A program made the position numbers and the translations under genes. This document shows positions 9,021 to 18,500 of a DNA stretch of 64,000 nt, in pieces. The DNA lies in assembly GCF_003594875.1 (NCBI RefSeq), contig NZ_QZEY01000004.1, positions 615,957 to 679,956 of the forward strand, given 5' to 3'. Origin of the DNA: Bailinhaonella thermotolerans (GTDB taxonomy: Bacteria > Actinomycetota > Actinomycetes > Streptosporangiales > Streptosporangiaceae). A model generated the notes under the pieces. The model had not been told where the DNA came from, did not search any database, and saw only the letters and a program-made list of their open reading frames with translations. Each line of letters opens with the position of its first letter. Within the stretch, counting starts at the first letter, position 1.

Positions 9021-10450
9021 AGCGCGTAGCCACGGCCGCGGCGGCGACGGTCCTGTCGCTCGCGGCGCTCACCCCCGCCGCCCTCGCCGACGCCCCCGAG
9101 TCCCACGTCCCCTCGCCCGGGTCGCCGGGCCTCGGCGACCCGCTCTTCCCGACCCTCGGCAACGGCGGGTACGACGTCCGTCACTACGACCTGACCTTCG
9201 ACTACACGCCCGTGGCCAAGACCTTCACCGGGAAGGTGGAGATCCGCGCCAAGGCGACCCAGGCGCTGTCGAGCTTCAATCTCGACTTCGACCGGCACAC
9301 CGTGGACTCGATCACGGTGAACGGCAGGCCCGCGACCTGGAGCCACGACGGCGGCGAACTCGTCGTCACCCCGGCCGAGCCGCTCCGGCACGGCAGGCCG
9401 TTCGACGTGACGGTGGCCTACCACGGCGTCGGCACCGGGCCGTACGCCGGCCTGAGCGGCTGGAACTTCGGCTCCGACGGCGGCTTCGCGTCCGCCGCGC
9501 AGGCCAGCCGCGCCGACACGTTCCTGCCCGTCAACGACCACCCCTCGGGCAAGGCCACCTGGACCTTCCGCGTCAGCGCCCCGCCGGGGTACGTCGCCAC
9601 CGGCAACGGTGTCCTCACCGGCACGAGCGAGAAGGACGGCAGGACCGTCTGGACGTTCGAGGCGCGCGAGCCGATGGCCTCCGAACTGCTCGGCATCGCC
9701 GTGGTCAAGGGCGTCTACCGGGAGGGCCGGGGCCCGCGCGGGCTGCCGCTGCGGCACGTGATCCCGGCCGGCCAGGAGGAGAAGTACGGCCCGATCGCCG
9801 ACCTCACCGGCGAGCAGGTCGCCTGGGCGGAGAAGCGGTTCGGCAGGTTCCCGTTCAGCACCTACGGCATCCACGTGTACGACGGGTACAAGGCGGCGCT
9901 GGAGAACCAGACCCTCTCCCTGTTCGGGACGAACTGGTTCAACCGGCCCGACGGCACCACGAAGTACACCACCACGATGATCCACGAGCTGGTCCACCAG
10001 TGGTTCGGCGACTCGGTCACCCCGAAGACGTGGCAGGACGCCTGGCTCAACGAGGGCCCGGCGGTCTACTACGCGGCCGTCTGGGGCGAGGAGCAGGGCT
10101 GGGACAGGCTCGACGACAAGATGCGGACCGTGTACGGCAAGCTGGACGCGGTGCGCGCCAAGGACGGCCCCCCGGGCAGGCCCAAGGGGCTGGGCGGCTA
10201 CAACATCTACGACGGCGGCGCGCTGGTGCTGTACGCCCTGCGGCTGGAACTGGGCGACGACCCGCTGTTCGACCGCGTGATGCGGACCTGGGTCCAGCGC
10301 AACGAGGACGGCAACGCGAGCACCGAGGACTTCGTCGCGCACACGGCCAAGATCACCAAGCGGGCCGGGATCGACGCCTTCCTGCGCTCCTGGCTCTACG
10401 ACGAGAAGAACCCGCCGATGCCCCGGCGCCCGGACTGGAGCGCCCCGTGA
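9017..10450 (+). CDS. Secreted M1-family metallopeptidase (aminopeptidase N-like)
   Basis: GTG 9017 overlaps the upstream stop (GTGA). A signal peptide ends near PAALADA. The N-terminal beta-domain (YDVRHYDLTFDY) is followed by the catalytic domain with HELVHQWFG (His323, Glu324, His327) and NEG (Glu346), the M1 zinc site. The usual GxMEN exopeptidase motif is replaced by KAALENQ, keeping the Glu and Asn. It is short (477 residues) and lacks the large C-terminal domain. It would trim peptides released by the M60 enzyme. Confidence 0.92.
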   Translation: MKRVATAAAATVLSLAALTPAALADAPESHVPSPGSPGLGDPLFPTLGNGGYDVRHYDLTFDYTPVAKTFTGKVEIRAKATQALSSFNLDFDRHTVDSITVNGRPATWSHDGGELVVTPAEPLRHGRPFDVTVAYHGVGTGPYAGLSGWNFGSDGGFASAAQASRADTFLPVNDHPSGKATWTFRVSAPPGYVATGNGVLTGTSEKDGRTVWTFEAREPMASELLGIAVVKGVYREGRGPRGLPLRHVIPAGQEEKYGPIADLTGEQVAWAEKRFGRFPFSTYGIHVYDGYKAALENQTLSLFGTNWFNRPDGTTKYTTTMIHELVHQWFGDSVTPKTWQDAWLNEGPAVYYAAVWGEEQGWDRLDDKMRTVYGKLDAVRAKDGPPGRPKGLGGYNIYDGGALVLYALRLELGDDPLFDRVMRTWVQRNEDGNASTEDFVAHTAKITKRAGIDAFLRSWLYDEKNPPMPRRPDWSAP

Positions 10451-12717
10451 GGGCCCGCCTGGCCGCGGCGGCGGCGGGCGTCCTCGCCGTGCTCGCCCAG
10501 GCGGCTCCGGCCCCGGCCGCCTCCGTATCGGGCTCCGTGCCCGCCTCGGGGTCCGCGGCCTCGGCGGCCCCCGGGCCGAAGACCTACCACGTCGCGCCGG
10601 ACGGGTCCGGGCCCGCCTGCTCGCCCGCCCGCCCCTGCTCCCTGGAGTCCGCGCGGGCCAAGGTGCGGCAGGCGCTCGCGGAGGGCATGGACCGGGACGT
10701 CCGGGTCCTGCTCGCGGGCGGGACCTACCGGCTGACCGCGCCGTTCACGCTCGGGGCGCGGGACTCCGGGACCGGGGGGCACACGGTCACGTGGGCGGCC
10801 GCCCCCGGCCAGACCCCGGTGCTCGACGGCGGCGTCCCGATCACCGGCTGGAGGCGCGAGGGCGACCGCGTCGTCGCGAAGGTCCCGGACGGCGTCACGC
10901 CCCGGCAGCTCTTCGTCGGCGGCGGGCGGGCCGTGCTCGCCCGGGGCGAGGCGTGCCCCGCGAACGTCTGCGACGCCACGAAGACCGGCATGACCGGGGC
11001 CCGCGCGCTCGGGATCGCCTCCTGGAAGCGGCCCTCGGACGCCGAGGCCGTGATCCGCGTCCGCTGGCGGAACTACCAGTGCCGCGTGACCGGGGTCGAG
11101 GGCGACGTGATCACCTTCGCCCAGCCGTGCTGGGGCAACTCCGCCTCGGGGACCGGCCGCACCGGTCCCGCCTGGGACACCACCACCGTGGACTCCTCCC
11201 GCTACCGGGGCGTCTCGTTCTTCCAGAACGCGATCGAGCTGCTGGACGAGCCCGGCGAGTTCGCCTGGGACTCGGCCGCGCGGACGGTGACGTACCTGCC
11301 CCGGCCGGGGGAGGACCCCGAGACGGCGGTCACCCCCGTCACCGAGAACCTGCTGGTCCTGGACGGCGCGCGCGACGTGCGCGTCGAGGGGCTGACCTTC
11401 GCCCACGCCGCCTACCGGCAGCCGGGCACGGCCGAGGGCTACGCCGGGACCCAGGCGGGCCTGACCCTCACCGGCGCGACGGGTCCGGTGGACCACGCGG
11501 GCCGGTTCTACACCAAGCCGGCCGCGGCCGTGGTGGTGCGCGGCGGCCGGAACGTGACGGTGGACGGCGCGGCGTTCACCCGGCTCGGCGGCGCGGGGGT
11601 CATCCTCGAACGCGGCACCCAGGACTCGTCGGTGACCCGCTCGCGCTTCACCGACCTGTCGTCGGGGGCCGTGTACGTCGGCGACATGGAGCCGAACCCG
11701 GAGCCGGAGCTGACCGGGCTGCGCAACACGGTGTCGTACAACACGATCCGGCACACGGGCGTGGAGTACACCGACGCCGTGGGCATCTGGGCGGGGTACG
11801 AGGCCGAGCTGACGATCGACCACAACACGCTGGAGAAGCTGCCCTACTCCGGCATCTCGGTCGGGTGGGGCTGGAACCAGCCGGAGGCGCGCGAGCCGGT
11901 CCTGCGCGACAACAAGATCACGAACAACCGCGTGGTGGACGCGATGATGGTGGAGTTCGACCAGCACGACGGCGGCGCGATCTACACCCAGGGGCCGCAG
12001 CCGGGCACGGTCATCTCCGGCAACTACCTCAACCGCTCCGCCTTCGGCAACACCGAGCGGGACGGCAACGGCGTCTACCTCGACGAGCAGAGCTCGCACA
12101 TCCGGGTCGAGCGCAACGTGATCACCCGGGTCGCGTACAAGTGGGTGTCCAACTGGGCCGGGTACGGCGTCGAGAACATCGCCCGGCACAACTGGACCGA
12201 CACCACCGCGCCGGCGCTGTCCGGGCGCGGCTCCCAGATGGTGGACAACCACACCTCCCTGCGCGAGCTGCCGCCCGAGGCGCTGGAGGTGGCCCGGCGG
12301 GCGGGCGCGTCGCCGGGCTCGGGCGAGGTCGAGCGGCTCGCGCCCGACCTGGCACGGGACGGCGTCGCGTCGCAGTCCTCCACCGAGGGCGCGGCGGAGG
12401 CCGGGCTCGCCGTGGACGGCTCGATCGTGACCGACAGCCGCACCAGGAGCGAGCCGGGCGCGTGGTGGCAGGTGGACCTCGGGTCCGTGCGGCGCGTCGG
12501 CTCCGTGGAGATCTGGAACGACGCCTCGATGACCACGGCGGGCTTCGAGGTCCAGGTCGCCGCGACCGCCGACTTCGCCGGCGCGCGGATGGTGCCCGTC
12601 GCGGGCAGGGCGCTGCGCCCGTCGCTCGTGACCGTCGGCGCCGAGGGCCGGTACGTCAGGATCAGGCTGACGGGCACCGGGCGCGTGGGCCTGTCCGGCG
12701 TGGCCGTACGGCCGTGA
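10447..12717 (+). CDS. Secreted right-handed parallel beta-helix protein with C-terminal F5/8-type C domain
   Basis: GTG 10447 overlaps the previous stop (GTGA). After a signal peptide (residues 1-25) comes a pectate-lyase-like beta-helix region, about residues 45-600, with TYHVAPDGSGPACSPARPC at its entry, the repeated GV-type turns and NxxISGN-like rungs. Residues from about 635 form a discoidin/F5-8C domain (ARDGVASQSS, WWQVDLGSVRRVGSVEIWND). Such proteins are polysaccharide lyases or glycosidases, but no family-specific catalytic triad is certain. It is probably an extracellular glycan-degrading enzyme. Confidence 0.85.
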   Translation: MRARLAAAAAGVLAVLAQAAPAPAASVSGSVPASGSAASAAPGPKTYHVAPDGSGPACSPARPCSLESARAKVRQALAEGMDRDVRVLLAGGTYRLTAPFTLGARDSGTGGHTVTWAAAPGQTPVLDGGVPITGWRREGDRVVAKVPDGVTPRQLFVGGGRAVLARGEACPANVCDATKTGMTGARALGIASWKRPSDAEAVIRVRWRNYQCRVTGVEGDVITFAQPCWGNSASGTGRTGPAWDTTTVDSSRYRGVSFFQNAIELLDEPGEFAWDSAARTVTYLPRPGEDPETAVTPVTENLLVLDGARDVRVEGLTFAHAAYRQPGTAEGYAGTQAGLTLTGATGPVDHAGRFYTKPAAAVVVRGGRNVTVDGAAFTRLGGAGVILERGTQDSSVTRSRFTDLSSGAVYVGDMEPNPEPELTGLRNTVSYNTIRHTGVEYTDAVGIWAGYEAELTIDHNTLEKLPYSGISVGWGWNQPEAREPVLRDNKITNNRVVDAMMVEFDQHDGGAIYTQGPQPGTVISGNYLNRSAFGNTERDGNGVYLDEQSSHIRVERNVITRVAYKWVSNWAGYGVENIARHNWTDTTAPALSGRGSQMVDNHTSLRELPPEALEVARRAGASPGSGEVERLAPDLARDGVASQSSTEGAAEAGLAVDGSIVTDSRTRSEPGAWWQVDLGSVRRVGSVEIWNDASMTTAGFEVQVAATADFAGARMVPVAGRALRPSLVTVGAEGRYVRIRLTGTGRVGLSGVAVRP

Positions 12718-12746
12718 GCCGGGCCGGCCCGAACTGATCCGGGCCG

Positions 12747-14063
12747 ATGCGGGTTGATCCGGTACGGCGGGGCGCGCGGGCGCTCCGCCGTACCCCGTCC
12801 GAGCGGGAGTGGTGGGAGATGAGCTGGTTCACCGAGGCGCGGTTCGGGTTGTTCCTGCACTGGGGGCTGTACTCGCTGGCCGCGCGGCACGAGTGGGTGA
12901 AGAGTTACGAACGGCTGGACGACGAGCACTACGACCGGTACTTCCGGCACTTCGACCCCGACCTGTACGACCCGGAGGCGTGGGCCGAGGAGGCGGCGAA
13001 CGCGGGGATGCGGTACGTCGTGGTCACGACCAAGCACCACGAGGGCTTCTGCCTGTGGGACTCGGCGCTGACGGACTACAAGGCGACGCGGACGCCGTAC
13101 GGCAGGGACCTGCTCGCGCCGCTGGTGGAGGCGTTCCGGAGGCGCGGGATGCGGATCGGGTTCTACCACTCGCTGCTCGACTGGCACCATCCGGAGTTCC
13201 CCGTCGACCTCTACCACCCCCAGCGGGACGACGAGGAGACGCGCGCGGCGCCCCGGGACGTCCGCAAGTACGCGGACTACCTGCACGGCCAGGTGCGGGA
13301 GCTGCTGACCGGGTACGGGCCGGTCGACCTGATGTGGTTCGACTTCTCCTACCCGGGGCGCGGCCTCGGCGCCAAGGGCCGGGACGAGTGGCGGTCGCGG
13401 GAGCTGTTCGACCTGGTGAAGGAGCTCCAGCCGGGGATCATGATCAACAACCGGCTGGACCTGGGCTCGGGCGACTTCACCACGCCGGAGCAGGTGATGC
13501 CGCAGGGCGGGACGACCGGCGGGGTGCCGTGGGAGTCGTGCCAGACGCTCAACGGGAGCTGGGGCCACGACCGCGACAACCTCGACTGGAAGCCCGCCGA
13601 CCTGCTGATCCGCATGCTCGTGGACAACGTCTCCAAGGGCGGCAACATGCTGCTCAACGTCGGCCCCGACGGCCGCGGCCGGTTCGGGCCGCGGGCCGTC
13701 GGGCGGCTGCGCGAGATCGGGGACTGGATGAGCCTGCACTCCCGCTCCATCCACGGCGCCGGGGCGGCCCCCGGCCTCACGCCGCCCCCCGACTGCCGGT
13801 ACACCCTCCGCGGCGACCGGCTCTACCTGCACCTGTTCGCCTGGCCGCTGAAGCACGTCCACCTCGACGGCCTGGCCGGCCGGGTCGAGTACGCCCAGTT
13901 CCTCCACGACGCCTCAGAGGTACAGCCGCTCCGGGTGGACCCCGCCCAGCCCGGCCACCTGTACCTGCGCGGCCTCCCGGAGGACACCCTCACCCTCCAG
14001 CTCCCGGTGACCCGCCCCGACGTCGCCGTCCCGGTCATCGAACTGTTCCTCCGCGACGCCTGA
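12747..14063 (+). CDS. GH29-type alpha-L-fucosidase
   Basis: The protein shows the GH29 opening FGLFLHWGLYS, the TKHHEGFCLWDS motif and the nucleophile region DLMWFDFSY, where Asp199 is the probable nucleophile. NNRLD, KGGNMLLNVGPDGRG and the C-terminal beta domain follow. No signal peptide is visible, so it is probably cytoplasmic and hydrolyses imported fucosylated oligosaccharides. The start may be ATG 12747 or ATG 12819; the latter has a better ribosome site (GGGAG) and still includes the whole catalytic fold. It is the last gene of the importer operon, 29 bp downstream. Confidence 0.88.
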   Translation: MRVDPVRRGARALRRTPSEREWWEMSWFTEARFGLFLHWGLYSLAARHEWVKSYERLDDEHYDRYFRHFDPDLYDPEAWAEEAANAGMRYVVVTTKHHEGFCLWDSALTDYKATRTPYGRDLLAPLVEAFRRRGMRIGFYHSLLDWHHPEFPVDLYHPQRDDEETRAAPRDVRKYADYLHGQVRELLTGYGPVDLMWFDFSYPGRGLGAKGRDEWRSRELFDLVKELQPGIMINNRLDLGSGDFTTPEQVMPQGGTTGGVPWESCQTLNGSWGHDRDNLDWKPADLLIRMLVDNVSKGGNMLLNVGPDGRGRFGPRAVGRLREIGDWMSLHSRSIHGAGAAPGLTPPPDCRYTLRGDRLYLHLFAWPLKHVHLDGLAGRVEYAQFLHDASEVQPLRVDPAQPGHLYLRGLPEDTLTLQLPVTRPDVAVPVIELFLRDA

Positions 14064-14104
14064 ACGCCGCCCCGACGCCTGAACGCCGCCCCGACGCCTG
14101 ACGC
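14061..14104. repeat. Short 19-bp tandem repeat at the fucosidase stop codon
   Basis: GACGCCTGAACGCCGCCCC occurs about 2.4 times, and the first copy contains the fucosidase TGA stop. It looks like replication slippage. Confidence 0.6.
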
Positions 14105-14163
14105 CGCCGGCGGCCGTCTGACGCCGCCGGGCGCCGCCGTCGCGCGCCCCGCCGAGGTCCGGT

Positions 14164-14201
14164 CCGTACGGCGGGCGCGGGACCCGGCGCCCGCCGTACG
14201 G
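14164..14201. terminator. Bidirectional terminator-like hairpin
   Basis: Perfect 15-bp arms CCGTACGGCGGGCGC / GCGCCCGCCGTACGG flank an 8-base loop. It lies after the fucosidase and after the amidase remnant on the other strand. Confidence 0.7.
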
Positions 14202-14205
14202 AGGG

Positions 14206-14319
14206 TCAGGCGGGGAGGCCGGGGGTGAGGGCCGGGGCGCGGTCCTCGACGGCCTGGGCGAGGCCGAAGAGCAGGTCCTCGGCGAAGCGGCCGGCGACGA
14301 ACTGGACGGAGACCGGGCG
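14206..14319 (-). pseudogene. C-terminal remnant of an amidase
   Basis: On the minus strand the last 37 codons before a TGA read RPVSVQFVAGRFAEDLLFGL and onward. This is the typical end of amidase-signature proteins (GLPVGVQxVGxxxxEDxLLxxA). Nothing upstream on this strand continues the amidase: the frame runs into the start of the 143-residue gene on the plus strand. It is a truncated leftover of an amidase gene. Confidence 0.6.
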
Positions 14320-14364
14320 GGAAAGGACTTCCCCCGCGCCCCGGACAAGCCCTAACCTGCCGCG

Positions 14365-14796
14365 ATGGACGAATCCCCGATGTTCCGGAGCCTGTGGCGG
14401 CACGGCCTGCGCCCCCAGGGCGAATCGCTCGACGAGGTGCGGCGGATCCTGCGGGAGCAGACCGGCCCGGAGGCGGATCCCTGGGACGTCGACGTCGACG
14501 TGCTGAAGCTGGGCAGCGTGCAGTTGTTCAACGCGGGCGACCCGGCCGACGCGGAACTCATCTGGGACGCGAAGACGGCGGGCGGGATGGATTCCTTCTG
14601 CTCCATCGACGTCCAGCTCCTGTGCGGGGCCGGGCTGGCCGAGACCAAGGAGTTCCTGGCCGGGCGGCCGGACGCGGACGACCCGGACGGGGTCCTGGAG
14701 TGGCTGGTGGGCTGCGAGGCGGCGGGCGACTTCGCGGACTTCTCGCCCGCCGCCTGGTCGGCGGTCTACGACCGCTACTACGGAGAGGGCGCCTGA
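14365..14796 (+). CDS. Hypothetical protein, 143 residues
   Basis: The small acidic cytoplasmic protein (MDESPMFRSLWRHGLRPQGE) has no signal peptide or membrane segment. It is rich in Asp/Glu, with a central LKLGSVQLFNAGDPADAELIWDAK-like segment and a C-terminal segment of several aromatic residues. I do not recognise the family. Codon use is normal for the genome and the stop is followed by a strong terminator, so it is likely a real gene. It has no operon partners. Confidence 0.7.
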   Translation: MDESPMFRSLWRHGLRPQGESLDEVRRILREQTGPEADPWDVDVDVLKLGSVQLFNAGDPADAELIWDAKTAGGMDSFCSIDVQLLCGAGLAETKEFLAGRPDADDPDGVLEWLVGCEAAGDFADFSPAAWSAVYDRYYGEGA

Positions 14797-14859
14797 GCCG
14801 ATCACGCGTGAGCCGATCCGGCGCGACCCGGGCGGGGCGCCCGCCGGACGGCGCGGGGC

Positions 14860-14885
14860 GGCCCCGCCCGGGGAGGGGCGGGGCC
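14860..14885. terminator. Terminator hairpin between convergent genes
   Basis: Perfect 10-bp arms GGCCCCGCCC / GGGCGGGGCC with a 6-base loop lie between the stop codons at 14796 and 14902. Confidence 0.65.
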
Positions 14886-14901
14886 GGGGGGGCGGGGTGG
14901 G

Positions 14902-15393
14902 TCAGAGGCCGGTGACCTTGAGCTTGACCCGGTAGGAGTACCAGGTGGGGGCGGCGCCTTCGAGGTAGTCCTCGACGTAGGCGACGCCGCCGACGGCGAG
15001 GGGCGCGCAGTGGGTGGGGCCGGAGGCGGTGACGGTGCCCAGGTCGTCGCCGGAGCCGACGATGGGCGGGTCCACCTCGCGCAGGCTGAAGCCGGCGCTG
15101 CCGGTGCTGGAGACGGTCGTGGCGGGGTTCTCGAAGTCGGCCGGGTCGCCGTCGTCGCCGTTGCGCATGTCGAAGAAGTTCGCGTTGAAGCGGGGGAAGA
15201 GGTTGCCGCCGACCGAGAAGCGCAGCTCGTCCTCGCCGTCCCGTTCCGCGATGTCGAAGGCGTCGATGTCGTACAGCTCGACCCGGCACATGCTCGCCAG
15301 CGCCTGGGCCCCCGCCGGGGCCGCGGTGAGCGCCACGGGGGCGGTGAGGCCAGCGGCCAGGGCCAGGCCGGTGATCAGCTTGTGAGAGCGCAT
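14902..15393 (-). CDS. Secreted protein of unknown function, 163 residues
   Basis: ATG 15393 follows an AGGAGG site. A Sec signal peptide (residues 1-29, ending PAGAQA) precedes a small acidic domain. That domain has a VELYDIDAFDIAERDGEDEL segment, GNLFPRFNANFFDMRNGDDGD, and two cysteines (near residues 36 and 135) that could form a disulfide. The pattern suggests a single beta-rich extracellular domain. I do not recognise the family. It is divergent from the BTAD regulator. Confidence 0.78.
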   Translation of the reverse strand: MRSHKLITGLALAAGLTAPVALTAAPAGAQALASMCRVELYDIDAFDIAERDGEDELRFSVGGNLFPRFNANFFDMRNGDDGDPADFENPATTVSSTGSAGFSLREVDPPIVGSGDDLGTVTASGPTHCAPLAVGGVAYVEDYLEGAAPTWYSYRVKLKVTGL

Positions 15394-15501
15394 CTGTACT
15401 CCTCCTGGGCTCTCGGACGTCCCGCGACCGTCGCGGAACGTGTCCCAACGATGGGGAAGCCGCCGTTAGCGCACCGTGAGACCCCAGCTCAGCGCCGCTA
15501 T

Positions 15502-15513
15502 AAGTCATGACTT
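15502..15513. promoter_or_regulatory. Perfect palindrome in the divergent promoter region of the BTAD regulator
   Basis: AAGTCATGACTT is a perfect 12-bp palindrome. It overlaps the first possible ATG (15507) of the regulator, which favours a start further downstream (GTG 15564) and suggests an operator. Confidence 0.4.
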
Positions 15514-15563
15514 GTGTGGCTTTTTACGCAGTGGGCGGAGCCGCGCCGCCGTACCGTCCATCC

Positions 15564-18500
15564 GTGCCCGCCGACTCGCTGACCCTGCTGCTGCTCGGCC
15601 CGCCGGAACTGACCCTCGGCGGGACGCCCCTGCGCGTGCGCTCCGCCAAGGCCCGCGCCCTGCTGTGCCACCTCGCCGCCGCCTCCGGCGCGCGTCCCCG
15701 GGCCGAGCTGGCCGCCCTGCTGTGGGGCGAGCGGCCCGACGCCAACGCCCGGGGCAGCCTGCGCCTGGCGCTGTCCGAGCTGCGCCGCGAGGTGGGGGAC
15801 TGGCTCGACGTCACCCGCGACCACGTGCGGTTCCGCGCCGGCGACGGCTGCTTCGTGGACCGCCGCCTCCTCGCCGGGGCGTCGTCGGCCGGGGAGGCGC
15901 TGCGGCTGTGGCGGGGCGACTTCATGGACGGCGTCTCCTTCTGCGACGCGCCCGCGTTCGCCGGCTGGGTCGAGGCCGAGCGCCGCCACGTGCGCGGCCT
16001 CCTGCGCGACCTGCTCGTCCGCGCCGCCCCGTCCCCCGAGGCGGTACGGCTGGCGCGCGTCGTGACCGCGCTGGACCCGTACGACGAGGAGGCGCACCGC
16101 CTGCTGATGGGCGCCCTGGCCGCCACCGGCAACCGCGCCGGGGCCCTGGCCTGCTACGAGGACCTGCGCCGCCGCCTGTCCGCCGACCTGGGCGTCGCCC
16201 CGTCCCCCGAGACGGTCGCGGCCTGGCGGCGGCTCCTGCCCCGCCTCGCGCCCCGTCCGGCCCCGCCCGTCCCCGGAACCGGCCTGATCGGCCGCGCCGC
16301 CGAGATACGCCGGGTCCGCGCCCTCCTCGCGCGCCACCGCGCCGTCACCCTCCTCGGCCCCGGCGGCGTCGGCAAGACCCGGCTCGCCATCGCCGCCGCC
16401 GAGCCGCCCGAGACGGGGGAGGTCGCGTTCGTGTCCTTCGCCGGGGTGGGCGCGGACGCGGCCGTCACCACGCTGGCGCGGCGGCTGGGCGTGGACCTGT
16501 CCCCGGCGCGGCCGGCGCTGGAGCTGCTGCTCGCGGCGCTCGCCCGGCGGAAGGGCCTGCTGCTCGTGCTGGACAACCTGGAGCACCTGCCCGCCTTTGA
16601 CGCCGTCGTGGGCGCGATCCTGCGCGCGGCGCCCGGCGTGCGGGTCCTGGCGACGAGCCGGCGGCGGCCCGGCGTGGCCGGGCAGGCGACCATGCGCGTG
16701 GAGGGGCTGCCGGACGGCGACGCCGAGGCGCTGTTCGCGGCGCGCGCGGCCCGGGCGTGCCCGGCGTTCGACCCGGAGCGGGAGGCCGCGCACGTCGCCG
16801 CGATCTGCGCCGCGACCGCCGGCCTGCCGCTGGCGATCGAGCTGGCGGCGGCCCTGCTCCGGGCGGTCCCCTGCGCCGAGCTGGCCCGCGGGCTCGGCGC
16901 GGGCCCCGGGCTGCTGGCGGCCGGCGGGCCCGCCGTGCGGCCCCGGCACGCGTGCATGCGGACCGTCTTCGAGACCTCGTGGGGGCTGCTGGACCCGGCC
17001 GCGCGGGAGGCGCTGGCGGCGCTGTCGGTGTTCGGCGGCGGGTGCACGCCGCGCGCGGCGCTGGAGGTCGCGGGCACCCGGCCGGAGGTGCTGGTCCGCC
17101 TCGTGGACCACAGCCTGATCGAGCTCACGCCGTCCGGGCGGTACGCCGCGCACCCCCTCATCCAGGGCTTCGCCGCCGCCCGCCTGGACCCGGGTCGCCG
17201 CGACGAGCTGCGCGGACGGCACGCCGCGCACTTCGACCGCCTGCTGGGCGAGCACGCCGCCGCGCTCCAGGACGCCGCCGACGCCGAGGTCACCCGCGTG
17301 CTCGGCGCGGAGCTGGACAACATCCGGCTCGCCTCGGCGGTGGCCCGGGAGCCGGCCTTCCTCGACCTGTACTGGACGCTGTGCCTGCGGCTGCGCCTGT
17401 ACGAGGAGGCCGGCGCCGTCGCCCGCCGCGGCCTCGCCCGCGCCGGTGCGCCCCCGCACCTGCGCGCCCGCCGGCTCTGGATGGCGGCGGTCGGCGACCA
17501 CCACCTCGCCCGCGACCGGGAGTCCGCCCGCCTGGCCCGCGAGGCCCTGGCCGTCCTGGGCGAACCCCTCCCGGACTCCCGCCCGCGCCTGGCCGCCGCC
17601 GCGCTCGCCGCGGGCGTGCGGCAGGCCGCCCACCGCCTCCTGCCGTACGGCCGCGCGGACGCCTCGGGGCCGGAGGCGGCGCAGGCGCTGACGCTCCTGG
17701 CCCTGCTGGCGTACCACCGGCAGGACGTCCCCGCGATGGTCGCGGCCGCGCTCCGCCAGCTCAACGCCGCCGACCGGGCGGCGGACCCGGCGCTGAAGGC
17801 CGAGGCGTACGCCAACTTCGCCACGATCGCCCGCGTCGCCGGCCGCCACCGCCTCGCCGCCCGGTACGGCGCGCTCGCCGACCGCGCGCTGGCGTGCCTC
17901 GACGGCCCGGCGGAACCGGCCACCCGCGCCCGCCTGGCCCGGGGCGTGGACCAGTTGCACTCGGGCGCGTTCGAGGAGGCCCGGCGCTCCTTCACCGAGT
18001 GCCGCGCCCGCACCCTCACCCCGCGCATCGCCGAGAGCTGCGCCGGGATGCTCGCCGAGACCGCGCTCTGGCGGGGCGACTTCCCCGAGGCGGCCTCGCT
18101 GTACGCCGCGACGGCCGAGCAGGCGGCGGCCCGCGTCGGCGGCGACCACATCGGCCGCCACTGGGGCCTGCTCGGCCAGGCCGAGGCCCTGCTCCGGGTC
18201 GAGGGCGCGCGGCCGGAGGAGATCGCGGCGATCCTGGCCGCCGCCCGCGAGTCCGCCGCCCGCCGCCGCGACCGCGAGCGCGAGCTCGGCCTCCGCGACG
18301 GCCCGGTCATGCCGCTCGTCCAGGAGATCCGCCTGCTCACGGCCTCCGCCCGCCTCGCCCTGTTCCACGGCGGCCCCGCCCCGCCGCCCGCTCCGGCTCC
18401 GCCGTCCGGCGCGGCTCCGCCGTCCCGGGAGGCGGGGGTGGCCCTGGCCCGCGAGACCGTGGCGAGGGCGCTCGCGCTGGCCGTACGGCTGCCGCCCGGG

